This document shows positions 52,875 to 63,965 of a stretch of 64,000 bases of DNA, one piece after another (within the stretch, counting starts at the first letter, position 1; every line of letters starts with the position of its first letter). Source of the DNA: Chaetoderma sp. LZ-2023a (lineage: Eukaryota; Mollusca; Caudofoveata; Chaetodermatida; Chaetodermatidae). The DNA is taken from assembly GCA_034401795.1 (NCBI GenBank), contig CM067370.1, forward strand, positions 56,813,717 through 56,877,716, in the 5' to 3' direction. The notes below the pieces were generated by a model. It was not told the origin of the DNA and made no database searches. It was given only the letters and a program-made list of their open reading frames with translations. A program made the position numbers and the translations under genes.

Positions 52875-53454
52875 TTAGATAGAGGTGGCTAAAACTGGAA
52901 AGGTCCATTGTAAGACTATATTTGATATCTGAGCTCTAAGTGCTATAATGTCTCTCATGTGACAGATCAAGTCATTATTTGGATTGCGAGCTCTACTCAC
53001 CAGGGATATTTGCGCCTCTCTGAGTGTAGCCATATGTGTTTTGATATAGCGGCAATAACTATCAGACGACCATCTACCAAGAACCTTAATTAAGTGATCT
53101 TGAATGTTAGCTGATGCAGCGCTAGTCGCTGCACCGATACGGAAAGAATGCCCATTATAAAGGTCAGCATCTAACACAGTATGCTACAAATTTAATCAAA
53201 AGATCCTCAGTGACTGACAGGTTGGTCAAATTTACACAAGCTATAACGCCTGAAAACAGTAAAAAATGGACATACACATCTAAACCTGTCTGGTAGGCAT
53301 ATCTTGTCCTCGGGGCCACAGCTGCTTCCGATAAACTGCCTATGACGGGTTGGAGCTCCACACAACATCCTTTGGTGACGGCACTCTGCACGGTGTTCTC
53401 TGAGCTAGTGGGGCTATCTGGAAAAATTTCTCGAGCTGCAATCGAGAAAGACAA
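52875..53454 (-). pseudogene. Ngaro-like tyrosine recombinase, internally deleted
   Basis: The N-terminal part (53454 downward) reads LSEAAVAPRTRYAYQTGLDV YVHFLLFSG through LLIKFVAYCV, a core-binding domain. At about 53170 it jumps to LDADLYNGHSFRIGAATSAA then LIKVLGRWSSDSYCRYIKTH, the C-terminal half with HxxR, Trp and the nucleophile Tyr. The segment between, including the first catalytic Arg, is missing (about 150 residues). The enzyme is therefore dead. Confidence 0.8.
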
Positions 53455-53867
53455 TCAGCAATTACATTTTTTTTTCATCCTGCTATGTGCTTTGACATGA
53501 CAGTGAAATTCTGCAGAGCCGCGGTCAAGGTAAGTCTTCTTACCAGTGGCATTATGTGTGCAGACCTAGACCTCCCTCTTTGAAGAATAGCAACAGTAGC
53601 CATATTATCGCACATAAATAGTATCCTCTGCTGCCTCCATAGGTGTCCCCACAGTATAGCGGCGACGAATATGGGATAGAGTTCTCGAAAAGCTATTGAA
53701 ATTTCATCGGCCTGGCCTATGCTATTCTTCAGCGAGGGTTGCCACCGTTCTGCAAACCACTGCCCCTGGAAATATCCACCAAATCCGATACTTGCAGAAG
53801 CATCAGTATACAATTTCATATCCTCAGTTGTGACAATCTTTTGGATTGTAAAAGACAGATACGCCAT
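53455..53867 (-). pseudogene. Ngaro-like RNase H
   Basis: The frame reads KLYTDASASIGFGGYFQGQW (first Asp), SIAFRELYPIFVAAI (Glu), LFMCDNMATVAILQRG (Asp) and, after an in-frame TGA next to an A run, NVIADCLSRLQLEKF (last Asp). All four catalytic residues can be seen, but the stop and a further frameshift into the recombinase break it. The GGYFQGQW form is typical of Ngaro/tyrosine-recombinase elements. Confidence 0.8.
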
Positions 53868-54994
53868 TCCAGTTTGACAAGAAATATAAGCACATACGAA
53901 TATCTTCCCTACATTGGTTGTTTATTCTAACATAGTAATGTAAAGGTCTTACAGTTGTGGAGATAGCAATAAGGTGAGACACAAAACTTCTGCCTGAGAT
54001 CAGCACCCGACTCACAAAATTTAGATGGCCAAGGAGTTGTAATATTTCCAGCTTGTACATGAACATTTTGATTGCATTTCTGTCAAAAATTGGACAATTC
54101 TTTGGATTTTATCAAATGGCAACCTAGCTTCCATTTTATCTGAATCTAATATTATACCTAAGAATTCTATGGCAGCAGCCGGGCCACATGTTTTATTGGT
54201 CGCCATTCGAATGTTAAGCCTCTTGAAAATGAGATGCAAAAGCGCCATATTCCTATCTCCACAATTGTCTGGGCGGTCAAATGTAATGAAGTCATCCAAA
54301 AATGCAACATATGCTACAGTTATTTTGTGATATCCAAACGACAGCGTGTGAAAATTTATCGATATGCTAGGACTCGATCGACAACCAAAGGCAAGTTTCC
54401 TATAGTAATAGTAAGACTGGTGCCATTTGAAACCAAATAATGCCACTGAGAAGGTAGGATCGGTAACAGTTTAAAGGCATCCGAAATATCCGTTTTACAC
54501 ATTGTTGTCCCGTGGCCTAATGTTTGGATTATTTCTATTGCATTATCAATCTTGACATAGGACAGGGAACAAATATCTTTGTCAATTAGACTGTTAACAC
54601 TTGGATTGTCACTGTCATCATGTGGTGAAGACAAATCAAAGATTAGTCTATGTTTTCCTGAATATTTCCCAGTTCCAACCCCAACTGGACTAACCCTATA
54701 GGAAATAAATGGCATTGATGTCAAGGGACCGGTGATAAAACCACTTTTTACTTCCTTATCGATTAAAGCATCGACTATCAACGGTTTAGAAAGCGCTGAA
54801 CGCAAGTTCTTACATTCCTTGATGGGAAGCGATTGTTCTGGAACCATAACGTCAAATCCATTTTTAAAGCCACTGCACAAGTATGACACATAATGTCTGT
54901 CTGGATGATCAACCAGTTCAATTTCCAGTCGTTGGATGTTCAAAGGAGTTGAGGCCCTACTGTCGTTTATTGCACACACTTTGCTGTCAGCCAT
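53868..54994 (-). pseudogene. Ngaro-like reverse transcriptase
   Basis: The first part (54994 downward) has KHRLIFDLSSPHDDSDNPSV NSLI, the RT entry motif, and motif A MCKTDISDAFKLLPI. After a frameshift near 54440 it continues RKLAFGCRSSPSI (motif B) and YVAFLDDFITFD (motif C, DD present) and then IEFLGIILDSDKMEARLP. A third frame piece (54066-53824, LQLLGHLNFVSRVLISGRSF) is the thumb/connection. At least two frameshifts make it non-functional. Confidence 0.85.
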
Positions 54995-55802
54995 CCCTGA
55001 ACACGGTCATGCTTTGGGCGGATTCTGCTTAGACTTCCCCACATTGCAAGACTTGGCACCGTGGGAAGCGGCACAACATAGTTTACATACATGAGATTAA
55101 TAGCAGGTAGCACGTCGAACACATCTGCCCAAATTAAAATTGTTACATCCGCCTTAGGCTTTGGACTACCGAAATGACTGGCACAGGCTACATTGATTGG
55201 TTTCCCCCGAAAGTTGGCCGAATTATGCCTCATGAACGTGTACTGTTGATTATATCTACCACTTTGCTGGGGGCAGACACTAAAGCCTCATAATGGTCCA
55301 GTGCAACCCGTCTATTCAGAAATCTTTGGCACATGATCCACTTGAATTTTCCAAAAGCAGTTACAAATTTGCTAATAGTCAAAGATCTACTGAGCCTTAC
55401 GTATTTGCGACTATTTTGCTAGGCTCTGGTTTCGTTTCTACCTCGAATTTTGGAATTAATAGACTGGCCAAATTAATTAATTCCTACCGAAGAAGAAGCC
55501 GGCAGACATGAATGCTGTGCTTGCTCGGCTGTATTAAACCTAACGACATTAGGACTGGAACAGGAAGGTTCTGGCTCTACCGTTTGTGATTGTTCTAGGC
55601 CTACTGATGATGTCACGTATTGAAATGAACTAGGTTTATTTTCCAAATATAGTGACCTTAGTACGGGTTTGGACGTGTTATTAGGCACTTTAATCCCTAA
55701 CTTTATTAGTTCTTGTCTTAGTTTCGTAACGCTCAAGTTTGTTGGGTTAGAAGAATCCCACGGCGCTGCTCTCGTACACGATCTACTTGACCGATCAGCC
55801 AT
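54967..55802 (-). pseudogene. Ngaro-like element: ORF1 with SAP-like domain
   Basis: 55802-55473 starts from an ATG and contains NLSVTKLRQELIKLGIKVPN NTSKPVLRSLY, the helix-extended-helix pattern of a SAP DNA-binding domain, followed by a Ser/Pro-rich linker. After a break, 55233-54967 (NFRGKPINVACASHFGSPKP then LIWADVF) continues the ORF1 product up to the RT. The order ORF1, RT, RNase H, recombinase on one strand defines an element of about 2.9 kb. Terminal repeats could not be defined. Confidence 0.6.
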
Positions 55803-56085
55803 TTCAAAAGTCTTTGTTATGACATCATACTTTTACAAATTAAACGCCCGGTACTCTACGTAGCTTCCAATTCGCCCGGTAAGATAACATATCTCTGCTA
55901 CTAGCGGAGACGTCCGCCTACAGCAACGTGACGTTAAGAAAACTCTTAGTGCTTCAATTATAAACAATTTTCATTTAGAAACGGCACTATGGACTGACTA
56001 TACTTTGCAAATTTGTAAACAGCTAATGGTTTCGATTGGGTCTGTCGGTCTGTCTGTTTCGGAGAGGGGATGGATGGAGGACAGG

Positions 56086-56140
<55 letters not shown>

Positions 56141-56460
56141 AGGGAGGGAGGGAGAGAGAGAGAGAGAGAGACGTTGTGTGGATGAATTTGAATAACAATA
56201 CGAATTTTTAATAATAATTATTCAGACTGTTGTATTTCTTCGAATGATGAATTAATCAATGTGTACAGCATTTTAACTAAGGCTTAATATACATATGTAT
56301 ATTGTATCAGCACGATATACGCAGTAAGAAACAGTCCGCGAAACAGCTCAGAGCAAATTACACAGGCCTCATATCCTAGTTGTATTAATTATAATCTTAC
56401 ACACACGTACGCACTATTTACAAACCGACACCTACACATGCTCACACATGCGGATCAAAA
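55803..56460. other. Gene-free stretch with (GA)n microsatellite
   Basis: 56091-56134 and 56155-56171 are GA runs joined by GGGAGGGAGGGAGG. The Leu/Ser ORF on the other strand is an artefact. Otherwise AT-rich with nothing recognisable. Confidence 0.6.
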
Positions 56461-56464
56461 AACC

Positions 56465-56580
56465 CTCACGTAAAATTCTCATTTGCAGGAAGATTATTTT
56501 TGAAAATGTGCCACTGGTATGCTTGATTAAATTGTCAAAAATATTCTTCCTGTAAATGGGCATTTATGAGGTTTTTTATC
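56465..56580. mobile_element. Short foldback MITE, subfamily with CTCATTTGCAGGAAGA arms
   Basis: TCATTTGCAGGAAGATTATT and ATATTCTTCCTGTAAATGGG form a hairpin with TTTTTGAAAATGTGCCACTG inside. It is related to the TTAA foldbacks but shorter, with AAACCCTCA/TGAGGTTTTT outer arms. A right-half copy lies at 56828-56910. Confidence 0.5.
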
Positions 56581-57072
56581 GGACCTTATCAACGGTTATA
56601 CGATGAACGTATAACCCTGTAGTTTCGTAAATCTTATTGCGTATCATAGCTTCTTTGCACTCATTATATGCAAACGATTGTGGAAATAATGTTTTTGACA
56701 CAAGAAAGCAGCATATCATATTAAGTGACTTTACACACAGATACGCACAATCCATAAAACAGTCCATAAAACCCCTCTGTATGACTCATACAATTTTCAG
56801 ATATGATGTGATGACTAATGGTTGATAAAAAATTTGCTACTGGAATGGCAACAAATTGTCAAAAATAGTTTTCCTGTAAATGGCCATTTTCCGAGGGTTT
56901 TTTTAATCTGACCTTATCAACAGGTGTCATAACTGGTGTTCATTTGGGAAAATTGAATTACTTGACAGAAGAAAGCAGCGCAGATCGTAATAACAGTGAC
57001 AACTGTTTAAATTCTGGTTTCCGCTCAAACATCACTGTGGCAATTCAGAGCTACTGCTTTGGATTTGCACTT

Positions 57073-57556
57073 TCAGCTTTTGGACGCTTTCATTGACCAG
57101 GTTTTTTTGGCGACACGTTGTTTGAGTAGAACCTGGAATTCAGCGTTTGTAGCGGCTACTATGGTCTGCGTTGCCTTCTTGGGTTTTTTGTATTTGATAA
57201 ACTTCATAAAAATTTCATCTTTTTGTTCTGTCGTTTTATTTATCCAGTCATCTTTATTTATTCTGAATTTCTTCATGTCGTCGGTCAGTACGTAATTGCC
57301 TGTGCCATGTAGTGCTCGTCTCATGTCCGTAAATTGTAATTTCGTCACGTTAGCCAATTTCTCTATTAACTCTGGCAATTTTTTAGGTTTCCAGTCTATC
57401 GCGTGTTTAATGACACTGTTCATGCTTTCTGCATTGTTATTGGTCCATAGTGATGATGTCACCCCGTTCTGGTGTGGCACACACACACATTTGTCCAGAG
57501 TAAATCCTTCAGTCTGCCTAGAAAATATGTCTTAAATAGAGGATACTGGTAGAAAT
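57073..57556 (-). pseudogene. MULE-like transposase, C-terminal part
   Basis: Reading downward, VCVPHQNGVTSSLWTNNNAE SMNSVIKHAIDWKP is the conserved NNNAES...H region after the catalytic core of Mutator-like transposases. It is followed by LPELIEKLANV and GNYVLTDDMKKFRI, and stops at 57073. A frameshift within a (TG)n run near 57480 separates it from the segment that abuts the hAT-like insertion. In the original gene this followed directly after 59101. Confidence 0.75.
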
Positions 57557-57564
57557 ATGGTTGC

Positions 57565-59092
57565 TAGGGTTGGGCGATATTGCTCAAGGTATGACGATAT
57601 CGGTATCTCATTAAAATACCGCAGTATCACGATATATCGTCATTTGGGTGAGGTATGGAGTTAGGGTGTAAACATAGAATAACATGTATTTCAAATTGGT
57701 GGTGTCTGCAAGTTATTTTCATTAAATTTGTTGCATTGAAAGCGTAAATTAAGATCGCCATGATTACCATTTCCGCATATTTAATACACGAAATTCCACA
57801 CTTTGACACCCTTCAATATACAGTTTAAAGCAACGAATGTAATGCAACTAACCCATCACAAATAAGAAAAATAAAGGATTTTCTTCTGTTCTTGTGTTGT
57901 ATTTTGTGTTATCTTTACCTCACGACAACTGTCAAAAGATTGAGCAAGGAATACGCATTAACTTCATCGCGCGGAAAGGAATTCTGCGGAACGAAATCTG
58001 ATTGGCCGCCGTATCATACTTGAGCCAATCGGAATTCACACTGCAGAATTCCGACAGCTGTTATCACGGCCGCTTCTAGCATAGACGATGCAAATTAATA
58101 AAAAAAACACTGCATGATTTTGAACGAGAAGGAGCGTGAAGACTGGAAACAATTATATCAGATTTTATTTGGTCTGTAATATTAAATACTAATTTGCCCC
58201 ATTGTAGACCTATTCAAATTCGCTCACTACTTAGCGGGTTTATCCATTGATCTCAAGGCGTAGCCGGGATGTGTGAAATTAACCCAGTTAACTCTGCAGC
58301 CAAGACTGCCACAACTGATAGAAAACTGGAAATAATTAGGCCTAAATTCTTTATTTTAAGGACGTTTCTCACTTAGAATAAATCCGTAATGTTATATGTG
58401 GAATGAATTTTGATCTGATTCGTTTAAAAATGCTAAATATATTGTATAAAGTAACATAAAATCGTATAACGGTAAAGCAAGAGATTAACTGCCCCCTCAC
58501 CCACCGTTCCAAGCTGTGGTATTGATAAGGGATTAAGTGTGTGTGGTTTCCTATCGACCTCAAAGGTTTTAAAGTTTAAATCTCACGGTCAGAAGAATGT
58601 TTAACCATGCAGATCAATGACTAATGGATAAATAGCTTGACCCGTAGTAATGACGTCATCAGAATGAAATGTGGGTAGTGCAAATGGTATTCCCCACTGA
58701 CTAATACTCAGAATGAGGCAAGAAAAAACATGGCGTCGTCTATTTATGCAATTATGAAAAGTGAACAACAAAGGATTATTTTGTACTTTAAATCATTTTA
58801 TTAGCCAAACAAACCATGAATTAAATGAACACAGATTATTTTGGAGTTTATTTAAGTTTTTATTACCTTAGACAAAGACTGGATTATTACTTAAAGACTA
58901 TTACTGGACCGAATAGAGGTAAGAGTATGACATTTCTAACTTAGTTATTTATATTATGCTCACAGTTAAAAGCGCCATATCGTCCTGTCGGTATTGACGA
59001 TATTTACGATTTTTCGTAATTATGACGATTTCGGTATCGGTATTCGGTATATCGCGATATTGACGATAATATCGAAAAATCGCCCAACCCTA
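57565..59092. mobile_element. hAT-like non-autonomous transposon with 8-bp target duplication
   Basis: It begins TAGGGTTGGGCGAT and ends ATCGCCCAACCCTA, a perfect 14-base inverted terminal repeat, and is flanked by ATGGTTGC on both sides (57557-57564 and 59093-59100). Subterminal regions are rich in GACGATAT/ATATCG motifs. The 1528-base element has no transposase ORF. It interrupts the MULE transposase gene: with it and one duplication removed, the MULE reading frame continues across the join. The 8-bp duplication points to a hAT transposase. Confidence 0.88.
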
Positions 59093-59100
59093 ATGGTTGC

Positions 59101-59495
59101 ATGCCATTAACTTGTTTGTCGAAACAGAACGTGTCATTGCTGTCAGTCATTCCAGAGTCGCCAAAAAGCTTGTCAATAATTGTCATTCTGTCACTATTTT
59201 TACATCCCACTTTGTCTTTAAGATATCGGTTTACATTGTCCTTCAAATGCTTTGTACAGAGGAGATGGATGGCTGATGGAAAGCAGCTCTTTAAGGCCTT
59301 TGTCATGGCCTTTTCCTCATCACTACCTATCTTAGCTTCAAAGTGTGATATAGGCAATTCTGTCATGTCTGTATCTAATTTGCATTTAATGTGAGCAAAG
59401 AAGCTATGATATGTATCATATTGGCCATCCCAGTGCAGATACATAGGTCCAAGAAAGATGGGGTGATCCCCGGTCTCTCTTTTCAACACTGTTGT
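59101..59495 (-). pseudogene. MULE-like transposase, catalytic part
   Basis: The frame (upper end about 59495) reads TTVLKRETGDHPIFLGPMYL HWDGQYDTYHSFFAHIKCKL, then SHFEAKIGSDEEKAMTKALK and SAIHLLCTKHLKDNVNRYLK, the MULE pattern with the conserved Glu region and the CxxH motif. Above about 59495 the reading frame runs into unrelated sequence (SRSLLPVGQYRTGSITPRPE), so the upstream half is displaced. It is broken by two insertions and not functional. Confidence 0.75.
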
Positions 59496-60840
59496 TTTTG
59501 TAGCTCGCGGGGTAGTGTCGGGCCATTTCGGTGTCTGATGTCGACTCACCGTGCCACAAGTGCATGACGAATGATGACACTGGTTAGCTTCCGGTCTCGG
59601 GGTGATGGATCCTGTACGATACTGCCCTACGGGTAACAAAGACCGGCTCCTAAGGCCGGTGGAACTCAATCGTTCCGGTCGTTAAACATAACAGTCTCAT
59701 CCCAAGAGTTTGTGTCACCAGTATGCCTGTCCATAGCAATTTCGTGATCTATGGACTTACAAGATTTGATTTGGTGACCTAATTAAAATAAGTCTATACA
59801 ATAGGTTTACCTAAACAGACCGTCAAATATGCTAGATAAAAATACTGAACATACGAAAATACAAGACATAGAGACAGCCTGATGAACTTTTAAATGTGGG
59901 GCTCCCGGAGATACCACACAGACTCGTAGGTCCGCAGAGGTATCCCCGCAAGGGATGCTCCCGTACACGAGACGTAACAAATTAACTTAATATAAGCTAT
60001 TATACCTCTAAGCTGAAAGGAAAGAAAATTATCTTTGTGGTGACGGAAAATCATATGTCTCACGCGGGCACTACTTCTAGCGCTAGTTTGGGTGAGGCAT
60101 ATTATCCTCGCATGGACCGTCATCACTGAATCCTTGCGAGAGGCAAGTGCCTCGCACCGGCTTCCGTCACGGGAAGATGTTGCCACTGCTTAAAGCAGGA
60201 GAAGAGTAGTGGTCGAAAGGGGCCCACTCTAATATTTAACCAAAATGCTGTAAAGAAAAGACCATGCCTAGTGAGATTATGACTATACGGTTGCGTGCTG
60301 TTTTACGTGAAGACGGGACGAACGATTCCCGAAGGATTCCCACGTCACCGTCTTATGTAATTCTCAGTATGCTGAATTAGTAGTTGCCGCTTTTATTTAT
60401 GCGGGCCTTCTTCTATGCTTAACCTAATATTTATTTTTTAGAGACAAGAATTATTTTGGGCCGCAAATGGCTGGCTCCGACCTAGCTTTTAGATACGGCT
60501 GTCATTGAGAACAGAATCCGGACATCTCGCTCCGTAACCACATAATACGTCACAGGACATTGGTTACTTTTCACAAAAGCATTTTAGGCAACTGATCTAT
60601 CGTTATGGTGGGTGTAAGAGAGACGAATACCCACCGTAAATGTCCTTCCCGTGAGGGCGTGGCAGATCTGAATATCATGCCCAGACATTGTTACGGAATT
60701 CGGTGAGGACGCGCATCTCGCCCGTCACCAGGTCCTATGGAACTAACTTTTTAACCTGGCGTTACGTTTAAACACAAGTTGCCCAGCTATGCACTGCGGT
60801 GCGGGAGGATTGTTCAGCAGATTAAAGAAAATAATAATTA
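59496..60840. other. Unidentified 1.3-kb block interrupting the MULE-like element
   Basis: Transposase-like sequence stops at both edges. The block is more GC-rich and full of short hairpins (GACCGGCTCCTAAGGCCGGT near 59640, GCGAGAGGCAAGTGCCTCGC near 60138). No long ORF is convincing on either strand. No inverted ends or target duplication could be found by eye. It could be another insertion or a rearranged segment. Confidence 0.45.
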
Positions 60841-62490
60841 AGACATGTTTTCGCAGTGCTTTCCTGCATTGATAGAATCTTCCTTCGACATCTCATTGTA
60901 CACATCTCTGGGCGCCTTGACCTTCGCTTCTAGACCCGCTTTATGTAAGATATCAAGCCTTGTTCTTTCATATGGCTCGTTCACATGTGAATTACCATGA
61001 GGAAGATGCGCCATTCTTGTTCCCGCGTATTCCACCACGGCCGATGTGGCTGCTATGATATCAGGAGGAAACTGCAAAAAATATGATACACACTTTTTGT
61101 AATTCTTGCCTTTCAATTTCGCATAATGTCTGTGTAATTTGAAAACGTCATGTGAATCTGGCTGCGGAGATAAAGGAATCCACTCTGACTTTCCTTTACA
61201 CCGCCGTTGGGTACAATATGCATCAATCTTTTTCATTATGACGTTAAGTTTACCAGCCGCATCTTTGATGAACTCTGTATTAACTGTGGTTGCTTTGGAG
61301 TCCCAAACACCCCGATCGTCTGGGGAGTCACATCTTTCCATTTTTTGTTGTTTCTCCACGTTATTAGTATTATCAATAACGAAAAATATGTTATCTTTCT
61401 GTCCATTAGGTATGCACGGCTGGACGTTTTCTGTGTGTATTAGTTTGGTATATATTTCTTCAATAGACCAAAACTTCCCCTCTGTCGGTAACGGCTCTCC
61501 TAACCCTTTATTCTGAGAAGGTACACTCGATGATATTGTATTTGACTCGTTGCTGTCATTTGTGCTATGCTGATCACAATTAGTGTCCAAATTTGTCTGT
61601 CTGTCAGTCTTCATCTTTAGATACACAGGCGAAAATGTAACACGTCGACGTTTCTTTGACAGACTATCTACACTAGTTTTAGAGGTAGAAGACATGCTAA
61701 TTATATGATTTGGAATATCCTCGTTTTCGCTAATGTCGCTGTCACTTCAATTAGATAGTGGTTCAAATTTGTTATCCGCAAATGAATCATGTTGTCGCAG
61801 ACGCTTGGGCATCTGTCTGGTAGTCTTTGATGATCCGTCAGCTTCGGTACATTTAACAGCCATAGTAGGTGTTTTAACCGTGGTAATTAGAACAGGCAGT
61901 ATAGGAGAAGCGGTAGTAGTAACGATATCAACTGGAGCAACTGCATCAATACCACTGATGTTAACTTCTGGCAATGATTCGTTACATAGTTTGGGTGTGG
62001 ATGCTGATGCAGTTTCTGGAATTGTTTGCTCAGAATTTACATTTCTGGCAAAATTTCTACACGGTGATTCTGAACCCCATGCAGACTATCTCAGTTGCTG
62101 GCTTCGGTGACGCATCTTCGTTGATGGTACCACAGCAGAGAAATGGTTTGGGATCCACATCTTTCCAGAGACGGGACTAGATACACTGGACCACATAATT
62201 GCGATTTGAATTGCGATCTCATTTTTGGCGAGTGGTCTGAAATAGTCATGCAGGGCCTTGTACGCATAGTCTTTATAACCATTAACTGGTGGGTATAAAG
62301 ACTTAATTCGCAGTTGGATGACATTACTCAGAGCAATAATTGTCCATGCGGATGAAAACTTGCAGACAATAGCGCAGTCACGACATGCAGAATTATAACT
62401 CGGAGAAATGATCCCAATACTCTGGCCTTTGACGCTGTTAGTGTATGTACATATAGTCCTAGATCTACGTTTCTTAGCCGGCGGCAGAGT
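60838..62490 (-). pseudogene. Upstream protein region of the MULE-like element
   Basis: One minus-strand frame is open from above 62490 to the TAA at 60838, except for TAG at 62088-62086 and TGA at 61749-61747. Its start contains RDCAIVCKFSSAWTIIALSN, LRIKSLYPPVNGYKDYAYKA, FRPLAKNEIAIQIAIMWSSV and MWIPNHFSAVVPS, which recalls the OTU/vertnin-like region I associate with such invertebrate transposons (low certainty). A Ser/Thr-rich linker and SLSKKRRRVTFSPVYLKMK follow. The end (LQFPPDIIAATSAVVEYAGT RMAHLPHG, then YNEMSKEDSINAGKHCENMS) precedes the catalytic part in related proteins, as I recall them. Identical frame on both sides of each stop indicates point mutation. Confidence 0.55.
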
Positions 62491-62616
62491 GAAGCAGCTA
62501 GCCCATGCCCCTAAGGGGATGAAGATCACTATCGATCCGGATGGAACAGCGCTCGATCTGGCACAGATATTTCTCGAGGGATTCACTCTGTTCAGTTTAA
62601 CTCTTCATATATAGCC

Positions 62617-62938
62617 ATGATTCTCATCATACTGCTCGTGCTGGCGTCTACAGCAGTGGCACAGGGTGCTGAGACTGCCATGATATTGGATGCCAAGTGG
62701 GCCCACTTCCGGGATGACCCCCAGTACAATCCTTGGGTCGACCACTTGCGGAGAAACATTTACGATCGCTTTCACCCACCTAAAAAGATCGAGTCTGTCT
62801 GCCACTTCTATGGGGTGGAGAGGGTAGGCCGTGGTTGTCTGCTGGAGACCCCTGCTCAGCACCAGATTCTCTGCGTAACATGTGAACATGGCAGAGTCTG
62901 TCGTGGTTCATATGCTAATCACTTTAGCCTCCTCCCAG
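62617..62938 (+). CDS. Possible first exon of a secreted protein
   Basis: ATG 62617 (GCCATG context) starts MILIILLVLASTAVAQG, a textbook signal peptide with an AVA/QG cleavage site. It is followed by KWAHFRDDPQYNPWVDHLRR, then ESVCHFYGVERVGRGC and ILCVTCEHGRVCRG. The frame stays open to 62991, but a strong donor CAG/GTGAGC at 62936-62944 suggests an exon ending at 62938. Another open frame (62408-62614) ends two bases before this ATG. I do not recognise a family. The opposite strand is also open over part of it, so it may instead be transposon or virus-derived sequence. Confidence 0.4.
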
Positions 62939-63205
62939 GTGAGCGTTGTCAAGGTAGATGGAAGCCCCTATGGGTGGTCCCATCATGCTGATGCGACTCT
63001 GGCAGAGACTACGTGTTTGTCTGAGACTACAAAGAATAGAGGCCGGCCACTGGCCGGTATCCTGAGGAGGTTCTCCCGGACAGTGGGGTCCGCACGGGAG
63101 TTTTATTTCCATGTCAGCAACTCCCATCTCGACCATGAACATCACATGTCTCAAATTCCTATGCCCCAGGGGTTGAGAGGGTGGTGGGGGCCGCGGATTG
63201 CCTAA
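62882..63205 (+). other. Overlapping open frame, significance unclear
   Basis: 107 codons in another frame than the ORF at 62617 (VSVVKVDGSPYGWSHHADAT, RPLAGILRRFSRTVGSAREF). It may be the continuation of the same product after a frameshift, or chance. Composition is less AT-rich than the surroundings, which is why it is recorded. Confidence 0.25.
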
Positions 63206-63550
63206 TGGCGGCCAGTTGAGGGAGGTGGTATCATTTTGACCCTGACACTACTACTCCTGACACATGACCTGTACCCATGGCGTAGAATATACAAGGAGAC
63301 AAAACGGTCTCCAACCATTCCAACTTTGAGTCACACATAGAACTCAAGCGTACGGTCTCCAGTCCAGATTACACTGAGGGACTCTCCAGCGGAGAAAATA
63401 CAGAGTTATTATCCCATGCTAATACCTTAATGTGATCACAACGTGTATGCCAAAAATAATTTCTTATTTCGCTGATTCAATTTGAAGGAAATAAAAATTA
63501 TTTCTCCAAATGAAGTGGAAAAATAACCTAACCTGGGAAACCAGAAGAAA
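63206..63550. other. Gene-free stretch
   Basis: No exon or repeat recognised. CACTACTACTCCTGACACATG and similar sequence is not open in any frame for long. Confidence 0.35.
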
Positions 63551-63551
63551 T

Positions 63552-63745
63552 AACTCTTTAATGGTCAAGGCACCCAAAACTGGCCTGAACAGGACAGAAT
63601 GTCCATTTGCAGGTCAAGAGAATACTACTTCAGTTACTCCAGTGATACAGTAAATTAAAAAAAATAATCTTCTTGGCCTGCAAATGGATATTCAATGGAC
63701 ATAGATGTAGACTTTCTCAACCTATATTAACCATTAAAGGGTTAA
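63552..63745. mobile_element. TTAA-type foldback MITE
   Basis: CTTTAATGGTCAAGG on the left is mirrored by ACCATTAAAGGGTTAA on the right (TTAA 63742-63745). Arms TGTCCATTTGCAGGTCAAGA and TTCTTGGCCTGCAAATGGAT form the usual hairpin. Confidence 0.65.
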
Positions 63746-63965
63746 ATACATGCCTATAAGCAGACATGTAGCTGCTACAATTCACCTTTCCAGAACACCC
63801 ATCCATCATCTGACCTTGTATGACTTCATAATCAACTCAGCGCGTGTATGATGATGTCACAATCATTACGTCACAAATGGTTCCATATAGACCATCATCA
63901 AATCTCAAATACTCCAACATGTTGTATGAATTGTGTCTTTGTAATTCTTTGCTATTTAATAAACA

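Noticed and set aside
55998..56198. Ser-Leu ORF
   Set aside because: Caused by the (GA)n microsatellite.
62605..62889. Minus-strand 94-codon ORF in the same frame as the MULE-like upstream protein
   Set aside because: Composition looks like the shadow of the plus-strand signal-peptide ORF; not firm enough to extend the MULE protein.
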